64,000 nucleotides of DNA from Winslowiella arboricola (GTDB lineage Bacteria; Pseudomonadota; Gammaproteobacteria; Enterobacterales; Enterobacteriaceae). Location of the stretch: the NCBI RefSeq assembly GCF_025527015.1, contig NZ_JAODIM010000037.1, positions 124,001 to 188,000 on the forward strand, written 5' to 3'. The position numbers and the translations under genes were made by a program. This document shows, one piece after another, positions 1 to 8,226 of this stretch (the stretch's first letter is position 1; each line of letters starts with the position of its first letter). A model generated the notes under the pieces. That model was not told where the DNA came from, did not search any database, and was given only the letters and a program-made list of their open reading frames with translations.

Positions 1-474
1 GCGCTGATTCATGAGCTGTATAAAGCCGGTTTCACCATTACCGATATCAATCCCGACTTTGTGATCGTCGGTGAGACGCGCTCTTTTAACTGGGACATGA
101 TGCATAAAGCGGCCTTTTTCGTCGCCAACGGCGCCCGCTTTATCGCTACCAACCCGGACAGTCATGGCCGCGGTTTTACGCCGGGCTGCGGTGCGCTCTG
201 CGCCGGTATCGAAAAAATATCTGGCCGCAAGCCTTTCTATGTCGGCAAGCCGAGTCCGTGGATTATCCGTGCGGCGCTGAATAAGATGCAGGGACATTCG
301 GAAGATACGGTGATTGTCGGTGATAATCTGCGTACCGATATTCTCGCCGGTTTTCAGGCAGGTCTGGCCACCATCCTGGTGCTCTCCGGCGTCTCTACCC
401 TGAGTGATATCGATGCGATGCCTTTCCGCCCGACATGGATTTATCCATCGGTCGCCGAGATAGATATTATCTGA
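1..474 (+). CDS. nagD: Ribonucleotide monophosphatase NagD (3' part)
   Basis: The reading frame is open from the first base, so the gene starts upstream of the window; about 157 C-terminal residues are present. They match E. coli NagD almost residue for residue from memory, including the cap region rich in Gly/Asn, the lysine motif KPSPWIIRAAL and the final HAD motif VGDNLRTDI that binds Mg2+. NagD is a cytosolic HAD-superfamily IIA phosphatase with preference for UMP/GMP. In E. coli it closes the nagBACD operon and is followed by asnB, as here. The frame ends at TGA 472-474. Identity is very secure; the N-terminal nucleophile motif lies outside the window. Confidence 0.96.
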   Translation, partial: ALIHELYKAGFTITDINPDFVIVGETRSFNWDMMHKAAFFVANGARFIATNPDSHGRGFTPGCGALCAGIEKISGRKPFYVGKPSPWIIRAALNKMQGHSEDTVIVGDNLRTDILAGFQAGLATILVLSGVSTLSDIDAMPFRPTWIYPSVAEIDII

Positions 475-488
475 AACATGGCTGGCGC

Positions 489-508
489 GGGCGGCGAGAA
501 CGCCGCCC
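489..508. repeat. REP-like palindrome, copy 1
   Basis: GGGCGGCGAGAACGCCGCCC, a perfect 8-bp inverted repeat around AGAA, lies 14 nt after the nagD stop codon. The same 20-mer, or its reverse complement, recurs at many intergenic sites in the window. The rest of the 475-760 gap holds the asnB leader; no gene is visible there. Confidence 0.85.
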
Positions 509-760
509 CTGCAGAAAATGCACAGGCCACGGTTTTTTTTTAACCGCTTTTCGCAAAAAATTGTCGATCCACTAATAAAACCTCGCAAAAACTGGCAATC
601 CATCAAAGATACACTCAGGTCAACAGACTATTTTTCAGCGATTCGCTAAATCGCTTGATCGGGTTGCTGATATAGAGCATTTTCTTATGCATCGGGCAGC
701 AAATGTGCTGCTGAACTGAAATCATTAACTGGCCAGTGCGAGTCGTTAGGGAGCGTTGCT

Positions 761-2428
761 ATGTGTTCTATTTTTGGTGTGCTGGATCTGAAAACCGATC
801 CTGTTGAGTTGCGTAAAAAAGCGCTGGAGCTTTCCCGCCTGATGCGTCATCGCGGACCGGACTGGTCTGGCGTCTATGCGGATGATCACGCCATCCTCGC
901 CCATGAGCGTCTCTCGATTGTCGACGTCAACAATGGCGCCCAGCCGCTGTATAACGCCGATCACACTCACGTACTGGCGGTTAACGGTGAAATCTACAAC
1001 CATCAGGCACTGCGCGCTGAGCTGAGTGATCGCTACCAGTTCCAGACCGATTCCGACTGTGAAGTGATTCTGGCGCTGTATCAGGAAAAAGGCATCGATT
1101 TCCTCGACGAGCTGCAGGGCATGTTCGCCTTTATTCTGTATGACAGCGTGAAAAACACCTGGCTGATTGGCCGCGACCATATCGGTATTATCCCACTGTA
1201 TATGGGTAACGATGAGCACGGTAACCTGTATGTCGCTTCCGAAATGAAAGCGCTGGTGCCGGTATGCCGCAGCATCAAAGAGTTCCCGCCGGGAAGCTAC
1301 CTGTCGAGCGAAGATGGCGAAATTCGTCGTTACTGGCAGCGCGACTGGTTTGACTATGAAGCCGTCGAAAACAATGTTACTGATGCCGCCGCACTGAAAA
1401 ACGCGCTGGAAGAGTCAGTGAAAAGCCACCTGATGTCCGACGTGCCTTACGGCGTGCTGCTCTCTGGTGGCCTCGACTCCTCTATTATCTCCGCCGTCAC
1501 CAAACGTTTTGCGGCGAAGCGTGTGGAAGATCAGGATAAGAGCGAAGCCTGGTGGCCACAGCTGCACTCCTTTGCTGTCGGCCTGGAAGGATCGCCGGAT
1601 CTGACCGCGGCTAAAGCGGTTGCGGAACATCTCGGCACCGTGCACCACGAAATTCATTTCACCGTGCAGGAAGGCCTGGATGCAATTCGCGATGTGATTT
1701 ATCACATTGAAACGTACGACGTCACCACCATTCGCGCCTCGACGCCAATGTATCTGATGTCACGCAAGATCAAGGCAATGGGCATTAAAATGGTACTGTC
1801 CGGCGAAGGCGCTGATGAAGTATTTGGGGGTTACCTCTACTTCCATAAAGCACCAAACGCCAAAGAGTTCCATGAAGAAAACGTGCGTAAGCTGCTGGCT
1901 CTGCATATGTTTGACTGTGCGCGAGCTAACAAAGCAATGTCGGCGTGGGGCGTGGAAGCGCGCGTACCGTTCCTCGACAAGAAATTCCTCGATGTGGCGA
2001 TGCGCATTAACCCGGCCGACAAAATGTGCGGGCCAAACGGTAAAATGGAAAAGCATATCCTGCGCGAATGTTTTGAGTCTTACCTGCCGGCAAGCGTGGC
2101 CTGGCGCCAGAAAGAGCAGTTCTCTGATGGTGTGGGCTACAGCTGGATTGATACGCTGAAAGAGGTGGCGGCAAAACAGATTAGCGATCAGCAACTGGAA
2201 ACCGCGCACTTCCGTTTCCCATACAACACGCCATCGTCAAAAGAAGCGTATTTGTATCGTGAAATCTTTGAAGAGCTGTTCCCGGTGCCAAGTGCTGCTG
2301 AATGCGTGCCTGGTGGCCCTTCAGTGGCCTGTTCTTCAGCGAAAGCCATCGAATGGGATGAATCATTCAAAAACATGAATGACCCGTCTGGTCGTGCTGT
2401 AGGCGTACACGCATCCGCTTATAAATAA
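761..2428 (+). CDS. asnB: Asparagine synthetase B, glutamine-hydrolysing
   Basis: AsnB makes asparagine from aspartate, ATP and glutamine in the cytosol. After Met removal Cys2 (MCSIFGVLD) becomes the N-terminal nucleophile of the class II glutaminase domain (about residues 1-200). The synthetase domain carries the pyrophosphate loop SGGLDSS at 235-241 and ends in the conserved GRAVGVHxSAYK-type tail. Length is 555 residues, against 554 in E. coli. The ATG at 761 follows a usable Shine-Dalgarno sequence (AGGGAG). It is a single-gene unit: a REP separates it from nagD and a strong terminator follows at 2452. Nothing is missing from the active sites I can see. Confidence 0.97.
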   Translation: MCSIFGVLDLKTDPVELRKKALELSRLMRHRGPDWSGVYADDHAILAHERLSIVDVNNGAQPLYNADHTHVLAVNGEIYNHQALRAELSDRYQFQTDSDCEVILALYQEKGIDFLDELQGMFAFILYDSVKNTWLIGRDHIGIIPLYMGNDEHGNLYVASEMKALVPVCRSIKEFPPGSYLSSEDGEIRRYWQRDWFDYEAVENNVTDAAALKNALEESVKSHLMSDVPYGVLLSGGLDSSIISAVTKRFAAKRVEDQDKSEAWWPQLHSFAVGLEGSPDLTAAKAVAEHLGTVHHEIHFTVQEGLDAIRDVIYHIETYDVTTIRASTPMYLMSRKIKAMGIKMVLSGEGADEVFGGYLYFHKAPNAKEFHEENVRKLLALHMFDCARANKAMSAWGVEARVPFLDKKFLDVAMRINPADKMCGPNGKMEKHILRECFESYLPASVAWRQKEQFSDGVGYSWIDTLKEVAAKQISDQQLETAHFRFPYNTPSSKEAYLYREIFEELFPVPSAAECVPGGPSVACSSAKAIEWDESFKNMNDPSGRAVGVHASAYK

Positions 2429-2451
2429 GCATCTGTTTATCTGATTAAAAT

Positions 2452-2476
2452 GGGCCTGCACAGGCCCGTTTTTATT
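2452..2476 (+). terminator. Rho-independent terminator of asnB
   Basis: GGGCCTG (2452-2458) pairs with CAGGCCC (2461-2467) across a 2-nt gap and is followed by GTTTTTATTT. It lies 24 nt after the asnB stop codon and isolates asnB from the tRNA operon. Confidence 0.85.
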
Positions 2477-2579
2477 TGGGTTTTACCGCGTTCAGGATTG
2501 AAAATCGCTGCTTTTATCGTCATGCTGGTTATAAGCCAGACAAACAAAGCGTTTGACGGCAAAAACGGTAAAAAATTTG

Positions 2580-2617
2580 TTGACGCTTCCAGGTCACTTA
2601 CGCATAATGCGCCCCGC
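2580..2617 (+). promoter_or_regulatory. Sigma-70 stringent promoter of the tRNA operon
   Basis: TTGACG (2580-2585) and CATAAT (2603-2608) are separated by exactly 17 nt and followed by the GC-rich discriminator GCGCCCCGC. That is the hallmark of growth-rate- and ppGpp-controlled stable-RNA promoters. The predicted start, near 2615, is about 34 nt ahead of the first tRNA. Confidence 0.85.
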
Positions 2618-2648
2618 AACGCCGATGAAGGTTACGCAGAAAAAAGAC

Positions 2649-2725
2649 GGCTACTTAGCTCAGCTGGTTAGAGCACAGCACTCATAATGCTGGGGTCACA
2701 GGTTCGATTCCCGTAGTAGCCACCA
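2649..2725 (+). tRNA. metT: tRNA-Met (CAT), elongator
   Basis: A 77-nt cloverleaf with encoded CCA and anticodon CAT at 2683-2685. Acceptor GGCTACT pairs with AGTAGCC. It is the first gene of the operon, as in E. coli. A second identical copy lies at 3076. Confidence 0.97.
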
Positions 2726-2738
2726 TCTTTTTCTCTCG

Positions 2739-2823
2739 GCGGGAGTGGCGAAATTGGTAGACGCACCAGATTTAGGTTCTGGCGCCGCAAGGTGTGCGAG
2801 TTCAAGTCTCGCCTCCCGCACCA
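2739..2823 (+). tRNA. leuW: tRNA-Leu (TAG)
   Basis: An 85-nt class II tRNA with a long variable arm, acceptor GCGGGAG pairing with CTCCCGC, encoded CCA, and anticodon TAG within the loop of CCAGATTTAGGTTCTGG. Its position and type match E. coli leuW. Confidence 0.96.
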
Positions 2824-2847
2824 TTTCCCTGAACGGGGTTGCACGGA

Positions 2848-2922
2848 TGGGATATCGCCAAGCGGTAAGGCACCGGTTTTTGATACCGGCATTCCCTGGT
2901 TCGAATCCAGGTATCCCAGCCA
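2848..2922 (+). tRNA. glnU: tRNA-Gln (TTG), copy 1
   Basis: A 75-nt tRNA with acceptor TGGGATA pairing with TATCCCA, anticodon TTG and encoded CCA. It is identical to the next copy at 2961. The acceptor differs from the E. coli TGGGGTA form by a compensated pair. Confidence 0.96.
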
Positions 2923-2960
2923 AATTTTTTGATTTATCACGGATATGTGGTAACGGATAT

Positions 2961-3035
2961 TGGGATATCGCCAAGCGGTAAGGCACCGGTTTTTGATACC
3001 GGCATTCCCTGGTTCGAATCCAGGTATCCCAGCCA
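2961..3035 (+). tRNA. glnW: tRNA-Gln (TTG), copy 2
   Basis: A 75-nt tRNA identical over its full length to the copy at 2848, with anticodon TTG and encoded CCA. The 38-nt spacer before it differs from the other spacers, so this duplication is older than the one seen among the CTG tRNAs. Confidence 0.96.
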
Positions 3036-3075
3036 AATCAGGAAATGCAGTAAGCAAGCGAAAATGCAGTACAAT

Positions 3076-3152
3076 GGCTACTTAGCTCAGCTGGTTAGAG
3101 CACAGCACTCATAATGCTGGGGTCACAGGTTCGATTCCCGTAGTAGCCACCA
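3076..3152 (+). tRNA. metU: tRNA-Met (CAT), second elongator copy
   Basis: A 77-nt tRNA identical to the copy at 2649, with anticodon CAT and encoded CCA. It corresponds to E. coli metU in the same order. Confidence 0.97.
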
Positions 3153-3179
3153 TTTTTTTTGTAGTACCATTAGTACCAT

Positions 3180-3253
3180 TGGGGTGTCGCCAAGCGGTAA
3201 GGCTCTGGTTTCTGATACCAGCATCTGGGGTTCGAATCCCTGCACCCCAGCCA
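3180..3253 (+). tRNA. glnV: tRNA-Gln (CTG), 74-nt form, copy 1
   Basis: Anticodon CTG, acceptor TGGGGTG pairing with CACCCCA, encoded CCA. At 74 nt it is one base shorter than the other Gln tRNAs. The variable loop reads CATC rather than CATTC, and the first T-stem pair is T-G instead of C-G. Confidence 0.95.
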
Positions 3254-3286
3254 AAAAAAGACGATTTGCATTGCAGATCGCACCAT

Positions 3287-3360
3287 TGGGGTGTCGCCAA
3301 GCGGTAAGGCTCTGGTTTCTGATACCAGCATCTGGGGTTCGAATCCCTGCACCCCAGCCA
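3287..3360 (+). tRNA. tRNA-Gln (CTG), 74-nt form, copy 2
   Basis: Identical to the 74-nt copy at 3180, again with the shortened variable loop. The spacers on both sides share a run containing GACGATTTGCATTGCAGATC, showing a recent tandem duplication of tRNA plus spacer. I can assign no E. coli symbol because E. coli has two CTG copies and this operon has three. Confidence 0.95.
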
Positions 3361-3393
3361 AACAAAGACGATTTGCATTGCAGATCGCAATAT

Positions 3394-3468
3394 TGGGGTG
3401 TCGCCAAGTGGTAAGGCTCTGGTTTCTGATACCAGCATTCCGGGGTTCGAATCCCTGCACCCCAGCCA
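3394..3468 (+). tRNA. glnX: tRNA-Gln (CTG), 75-nt canonical form
   Basis: The last tRNA of the operon, 75 nt, anticodon CTG, encoded CCA. It keeps the normal CATTC variable loop and a C-G first T-stem pair. Its D-loop reads AAGTGG where the other two CTG copies read AAGCGG. Confidence 0.96.
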
Positions 3469-3479
3469 ATTAAGTAAAC

Positions 3480-3503
3480 AAGCCCGCTTCTGCGGGCTTT
3501 TTT
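3480..3503 (+). terminator. Terminator of the tRNA operon
   Basis: AGCCCGC (3481-3487) pairs with GCGGGCT (3492-3498), followed by a T-run. It starts 12 nt after the last CCA. Confidence 0.88.
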
Positions 3504-3553
3504 ACGTCGCGAATAAAAGGGAGCCGAAAACGGCCCCCTTACAAAACCCGTAG

Positions 3554-3573
3554 GGGCGGCGTTCTCGCCGCCC
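3554..3573. repeat. REP-like palindrome, copy 2
   Basis: GGGCGGCGTTCTCGCCGCCC, preceded by GTAGG, lies just after the 3' end of ubiF. It is the reverse complement of copy 1. Confidence 0.85.
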
Positions 3574-3579
3574 ATCAGG

Positions 3580-4755
3580 CTACAATCCCAGCGCGTAACG
3601 CAGCGCCTGACGCTTTAACACCCCTGAGCGCTGCGCCACCATCAATCCCAGATTGCGCACGACCTTTAACGGCGCCAGCTGATTGCTGAAGGTAAAGTAG
3701 AACAGATCCATACCGCTCTGCATCAGCAGATTATCGGTATGACGCTTGCGCTGATAACGCTGCAACACGGCATCAGAACTCCAGGCTTCGGCATTGTTGC
3801 GCGCCTCCGTCAGCACATCAATTAACGCATCAATATCGCGATAGCCCAGGTTTACCCCCTGCCCGGCCAGCGGATTGATGGTATGCGCCGCATCGCCGAC
3901 CAGCGCTAAGCCATCCTGCACATAACGCGTGGCATGGCGACGCACCAGCGGGAAAGAACCGGCAGCAACCGCGCTAAAACGGCCCAGGCGCGCCGGAAAG
4001 TGGGCGGCAATCTCTTTTTGCAGCTGCGACAGCGGCATCGCCTGGAGCTGGCGGATACGCGCTGGTGCGTCATACCACACCAGCGAGGCCCAGTTATCAA
4101 ACAGCGGCAGAAAGGCGCGCGGTCCCTGCGGCGTAAATTGCTGCCAGGTAGTATCGCCCGCCGGATGTTCGCAACGCACCGTAATCAGCATGCATGACTG
4201 GCTATAGTTCCAGCCATGAATGCCGATGCCCGCCAGTTGCCGTACCTGTGAGTTGGCGCCATCGGCCCCGACCACCAGCCGCGTTTTAAGCTGACGACCG
4301 TCATCCAGCGTCACCGTCCAGCCACTGTTGTCGCGGGTAAGGGTTTTCAGCGCCGCCGGGCAGAACAACGTCACCTGCTGCTGTTGCAGGCGTTGCCATA
4401 AAGCGCGTTGCAGCACGCGGTTTTCCACCATATAACCCAGTTCCGGCAACCCCAGCGAGGCGGCATCAAACTTCACACAGGCGGTTTGCCACTCCCAGGT
4501 TTCCAGCTGGCGATAGGGTGCAGTGCGCATCTGTTGAATATCATTCCACACCTGCAACTGCTTCAGCAGATCTACCGAAGCGCTGCCGATCGCCGAAATA
4601 CGCAGATCCGGATTGCTGGCCGGATCAAACGCTGGCGCTTCTTCCTGCTCGACCACCGCCAGCGAAAATCCCTGCTGCACCAGCCCGCTGGCCAGTGCGG
4701 CTCCCACCATGCCACCGCCAATCACCACCACATCAAAATCAGTTTCGCGCATCAT
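3580..4755 (-). CDS. ubiF: 2-octaprenyl-3-methyl-6-methoxy-1,4-benzoquinol hydroxylase
   Basis: This flavin mono-oxygenase of ubiquinone synthesis adds the C6 hydroxyl. The 391 residues equal the E. coli UbiF length. Visible are the N-terminal Rossmann motif VVIGGGMVGAALASGL, the central GADGANSQVR (DG motif) and the C-terminal GDAAHTINPLAGQGVNLG that binds the FAD ribose. The related UbiH and VisC share these motifs, but the neighbourhood (tRNA operon on one side, divergent miaB on the other) is that of ubiF. Two Met codons stand at the start (4755 and 4752), both behind AAAGGATA, so the first residue is uncertain by one. Confidence 0.93.
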   Translation of the reverse strand: MMRETDFDVVVIGGGMVGAALASGLVQQGFSLAVVEQEEAPAFDPASNPDLRISAIGSASVDLLKQLQVWNDIQQMRTAPYRQLETWEWQTACVKFDAASLGLPELGYMVENRVLQRALWQRLQQQQVTLFCPAALKTLTRDNSGWTVTLDDGRQLKTRLVVGADGANSQVRQLAGIGIHGWNYSQSCMLITVRCEHPAGDTTWQQFTPQGPRAFLPLFDNWASLVWYDAPARIRQLQAMPLSQLQKEIAAHFPARLGRFSAVAAGSFPLVRRHATRYVQDGLALVGDAAHTINPLAGQGVNLGYRDIDALIDVLTEARNNAEAWSSDAVLQRYQRKRHTDNLLMQSGMDLFYFTFSNQLAPLKVVRNLGLMVAQRSGVLKRQALRYALGL

Positions 4756-4960
4756 ATTATCCTTTTCCGGCCGGGGCTGGCGGCCGGTCCCTCAGAGATC
4801 ACCTTATGCCGAATTGTACCGGAATTTGCGCTGACCGACAGAAAACGCTAATCAACTCATAACGGAAGTCATTTATGGTACCCCTGTGCTGGTCATGGTC
4901 GCATTCAGGCATTACACTATTCGCCCTGCACTCCCTTCTGCACTGAGTAATGGCATGTCG

Positions 4961-6385
4961 ATGACAAAAAAACTGCATATAAAAACCTGGGGCTGCCAGA
5001 TGAACGAATACGATTCATCGAAAATGGCTGACCTGCTGGAAACGACTCACGGCTATACGCTGACTGAGGTCGCTGAAGAGGCGGATATTCTGCTGCTTAA
5101 TACCTGCTCCATTCGTGAAAAAGCACAGGAAAAGGTATTTCATCAACTGGGCCGTTGGAAAACGCTGAAAGAACGCAATCCCGAGCTGATTATCGGTGTC
5201 GGTGGCTGCGTAGCGTCGCAGGAAGGAGATCATATTCGTCAGCGCGCGCATTACGTTGATATCGTCTTTGGTCCGCAAACACTGCATCGGCTGCCGGAAA
5301 TGATCAACACCGTTCGCGGCTCAAAAAGCCCGGTGGTTGATATCAGCTTTCCGGAGATTGAGAAATTCGATCGCCTGCCGGAACCGAAAGCCGATGGCCC
5401 CACCGCCTTTGTGTCGATTATGGAAGGCTGCAACAAATACTGTACTTTCTGCGTGGTGCCTTACACCCGCGGTGAGGAAGTCAGCCGTCCGTGCGACGAT
5501 ATCCTGTTTGAGATTGCCCAGCTGGCGGCTCAGGGCGTGCGTGAAGTTAACCTGTTAGGTCAGAACGTTAATGCCTATCGCGGCACCACTTATGATAATG
5601 AGATCTGCAGCTTTGCCGATCTGCTGCGTCTGGTGGCGGCGATCGACGGCATCGACCGTATTCGTTTTACCACCAGCCATCCGATTGAATTCACCGATGA
5701 TATAATCGACGTCTATCGTGATACGCCGGAGCTGGTCAGCTTCCTGCATCTGCCGGTACAGAGCGGCGCCGACCGCATTCTGACGCTAATGAAGCGTGCG
5801 CATACCGGTCTGGAATATAAAGCCATCATCCGTAAACTGATTGCCGCCCGGCCCAATATTCAGATCAGTTCCGACTTTATTATCGGCTTCCCTGGCGAGA
5901 CACAGGCTGACTTCGAGCAGACCATGAAGCTGATCGCCGATGTAAACTTTGATGTGAGCTTCAGCTTTATCTACTCCGCACGTCCGGGCACGCCAGCGGC
6001 GGATCTGCCGGATGATGTGCCGGAAGAGGAGAAAAAGCAGCGCCTGTATATTCTTCAGGACCGTATCCAGCAGCAGGCGATGGCGTGGAGCCGTCGTATG
6101 CTGGGCACTGTGCAGCGTATTCTGGTGGAAGGCACCTCACGTAAAAACGTGATGGAGCTGTCGGGCCGTACCGAGAATAACCGGGTGGTGAACTTTGAAG
6201 GCAACCCGGAGATGATCGGTAAATTTGTCGATGTTGAGATTGTTGATGTCTATACCAACTCCCTGCGTGGCAAGTTAGTGCGCACCGAAGAGCAGATGGG
6301 TCTGCGGGTGGCAGAGAGCCCGGCTTCGGTGATTGCGCGTACGCGTAAAGAAAACGAGTTGGGTGTCGGTACCTTCCAGCCTTGA
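4961..6385 (+). CDS. miaB: tRNA-2-methylthio-N6-dimethylallyladenosine synthase
   Basis: MiaB is a radical-SAM enzyme that methylthiolates i6A37 in tRNAs reading UNN codons. Starting at ATG 4961 the protein is [17 protein letters not shown] and has 474 residues, exactly the E. coli length; an upstream in-frame start at 4886 would add 25 unconserved residues and is rejected. The N-terminal UPF0004 domain has Cys12 and further Cys in NTCSIRE and GGCVA for the auxiliary cluster. The radical-SAM CxxxCxxC is in [15 protein letters not shown]-terminal TRAM domain follows. The gene is divergent from ubiF, as in E. coli. Confidence 0.96.
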   Translation: MTKKLHIKTWGCQMNEYDSSKMADLLETTHGYTLTEVAEEADILLLNTCSIREKAQEKVFHQLGRWKTLKERNPELIIGVGGCVASQEGDHIRQRAHYVDIVFGPQTLHRLPEMINTVRGSKSPVVDISFPEIEKFDRLPEPKADGPTAFVSIMEGCNKYCTFCVVPYTRGEEVSRPCDDILFEIAQLAAQGVREVNLLGQNVNAYRGTTYDNEICSFADLLRLVAAIDGIDRIRFTTSHPIEFTDDIIDVYRDTPELVSFLHLPVQSGADRILTLMKRAHTGLEYKAIIRKLIAARPNIQISSDFIIGFPGETQADFEQTMKLIADVNFDVSFSFIYSARPGTPAADLPDDVPEEEKKQRLYILQDRIQQQAMAWSRRMLGTVQRILVEGTSRKNVMELSGRTENNRVVNFEGNPEMIGKFVDVEIVDVYTNSLRGKLVRTEEQMGLRVAESPASVIARTRKENELGVGTFQP

Positions 6386-6395
6386 TCGCCGGATT

Positions 6396-6425
6396 TTGCG
6401 GCGAGCGTTGTAGCTCGCCGCGCAA
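6396..6425. repeat. GC-rich hairpin after miaB
   Basis: TTGCGGCGAGC (6396-6406) faces GCTCGCCGCGCAA (6413-6425). Only a short T-run follows, so it may be a weak terminator or a divergent member of the palindrome family rather than a standard REP copy. Confidence 0.55.
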
Positions 6426-6589
6426 TTTCATCCCCTTGCGCTTGCTTTCTGAAAGCAGCGCCCAAATATCTGTTCACTCACTTGCGACATTTTGCACAGA
6501 CATAAATAATTGGCTAAAAGGCATGGCTGGTTATCAGCCTGATATAGCCTGTTGCTCATAACTGGCCCTCAGTGACCCAAAGGATTAGT

Positions 6590-7648
6590 TTGAATATCGA
6601 AACTCGCGAAATAGTATTAGAACCCGCGGACAATCGCCGGTTACTCAGCCTGTGCGGTCCGTTTGACGATAACATTAAACAGCTTGAGCGCCGCCTGGGT
6701 ATCGAGATTAACCGTCGCGACAACGCGTTTAAGCTGGTTGGCCGCGCGCTCTGTGTTAACGCTGCGGCAGATATCCTGAAAGATCTGTATGTCGATACCG
6801 CCCCGCTGCGTGGTAACACCAGCGATATCGATCCTGAGCAGATCCATCTGGCGATTAAAGAGAGCCGCGTGCTGGAGCAAACGGCAGAGAGCGTGCCGGA
6901 CTTCGGCAAAGCCATCCATATCAAAACCAAACGTGGGGTCATTAAGCCGCGTACGCCAAACCAGGCGCAGTACATCGCCAATATTCTTGACCACGATATT
7001 ACCTTTGGTATCGGCCCGGCCGGTACCGGTAAAACCTATCTGGCGGTAGCGGCGGCCGTAGATGCGCTGGAGCGGCAGGAGATTCGCCGTATTCTGCTGA
7101 CCCGTCCGGCGGTAGAAGCCGGTGAAAAGCTGGGCTTCCTGCCAGGCGATCTTAGCCAGAAAGTGGATCCCTACCTGCGCCCGCTGTACGACGCGCTGTA
7201 TGAAATGCTCGGTTTTGAACGCGTCGAAAAGCTGATGGAGCGCAATGTGATTGAAGTTGCCCCGCTGGCGTATATGCGTGGCCGTACGCTGAATGACGCC
7301 TTTATCATCCTTGATGAGAGCCAGAACACTACCATCGAACAGATGAAGATGTTCCTGACGCGTATTGGCTTTAACTCAAAAGCGGTGGTTACCGGCGACG
7401 TGACGCAGATCGATCTGCCGCGCAACCTGAAATCAGGTCTGCGCCATGCGATTGAAGTGCTGTCCGAAGTTGACGAGCTGAGCTTTAACTTCTTCCACAG
7501 CGAAGATGTGGTACGCCATCCGATTGTCGCCCGCATCGTAGTCGCCTATGAAGCGTGGGAAGAAGCCGACCAGAAACGCCGTGACAAGCAGGCGGAAGAG
7601 CGCAAACGCGAAGCCCTTGCGGCACAGACTGCCCAGGAGCAGAAATGA
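6590..7648 (+). CDS. ybeZ: PhoH-like ATPase YbeZ
   Basis: YbeZ is a cytosolic PhoH-family P-loop NTPase that works with the YbeY endoribonuclease in rRNA maturation. The Walker A motif GPAGTGKT is at 142-149 and the Walker B-like [10 protein letters not shown] lies further on; the C-terminus is a charged Lys/Arg/Glu helix. The start chosen is TTG at 6590, five bases after AGGA and giving the conserved beginning [14 protein letters not shown]; the open frame extends to a GTG at 6572 without a good ribosome site. The stop overlaps ybeY by 4 nt (ATGA), indicating coupled translation. Confidence 0.92.
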   Translation: MNIETREIVLEPADNRRLLSLCGPFDDNIKQLERRLGIEINRRDNAFKLVGRALCVNAAADILKDLYVDTAPLRGNTSDIDPEQIHLAIKESRVLEQTAESVPDFGKAIHIKTKRGVIKPRTPNQAQYIANILDHDITFGIGPAGTGKTYLAVAAAVDALERQEIRRILLTRPAVEAGEKLGFLPGDLSQKVDPYLRPLYDALYEMLGFERVEKLMERNVIEVAPLAYMRGRTLNDAFIILDESQNTTIEQMKMFLTRIGFNSKAVVTGDVTQIDLPRNLKSGLRHAIEVLSEVDELSFNFFHSEDVVRHPIVARIVVAYEAWEEADQKRRDKQAEERKREALAAQTAQEQK

Positions 7649-8118
7649 GTGAAGTGATTCTGGATCTGCAAATTGCCAGCGAATCCGCAGCGGGTTTGCC
7701 GCAAGAAGCTGAATTTCAGCAGTGGCTGGAGGCGGTGCTGCCGCAGTTCCAGCCCGTCAGTGAAGTGACCATCCGTATAGTTGATGAAGCGGAAAGTCAT
7801 GAACTGAATATGACTTATCGCGGTAAAGACAAGCCGACTAATGTGCTGTCATTCCCGTTTGAAGCGCCACCCGGCATTGAGCTGCCGCTGTTAGGCGATC
7901 TGATTATCTGTCGTCAGGTAGTGGAGCAGGAAGCGGCTGAGCAGCAGAAGGCGCTGAAGGCGCACTGGGCGCATATGGTGATCCATGGCAGCCTGCATTT
8001 ACTCGGCTATGATCACATTGAAGATGACGAAGCCGAAGAGATGGAATCGCTGGAAACCGAGATAATGCTTGCTCTTGGCTACCCCGATCCGTACATTTCG
8101 GAGAAAGAAGATTTATAA
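7645..8118 (+). CDS. ybeY: Endoribonuclease YbeY
   Basis: YbeY is a metallo-endoribonuclease needed for 16S rRNA 3' processing and 70S ribosome quality control. The zinc triad is visible in [11 protein letters not shown]: His114, His118 and His124, the same numbers as in E. coli. The protein has 157 residues against 155 in E. coli. Its ATG overlaps the ybeZ stop. The C-terminus is acidic. The gene belongs to the ybeZ-ybeY-corC-lnt unit. Confidence 0.96.
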   Translation: MSEVILDLQIASESAAGLPQEAEFQQWLEAVLPQFQPVSEVTIRIVDEAESHELNMTYRGKDKPTNVLSFPFEAPPGIELPLLGDLIICRQVVEQEAAEQQKALKAHWAHMVIHGSLHLLGYDHIEDDEAEEMESLETEIMLALGYPDPYISEKEDL

Positions 8119-8126
8119 TCACCAGC

Positions 8127-8188
8127 GGCGGCAGTTTACTGCTGCCGTCTTCTGAAGCATTACTCAGCTGTCAGCCGTCTGCTGACAG
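8127..8188 (+). other. Two intercistronic hairpins between ybeY and corC
   Basis: GGCGGCAGT pairs with ACTGCTGCC across two bases (about 8127-8146). Further on, CTGTCAGC (8168-8175) pairs perfectly with GCTGACAG (8181-8188). Neither has a strong T-run, so they look like RNA-processing or stability elements rather than terminators. This is an inference from base pairing only. Confidence 0.5.
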
Positions 8189-8226
8189 ACCGATCCCAAG
8201 TCAAGAGAGACCTTAACTAAAACGCC

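Noticed and set aside
2668-3575. Several long ORFs on both strands across the tRNA array
   Set aside because: They are translations of repeated tRNA sequence (recurring GYLDSNQG- or GWGAGIRTP-type runs) and overlap eight clear cloverleaves.
4886-4960. N-terminal extension of miaB
   Set aside because: Those 25 residues are not in known MiaB proteins and lie in the promoter region; the start at 4961 gives the family length.
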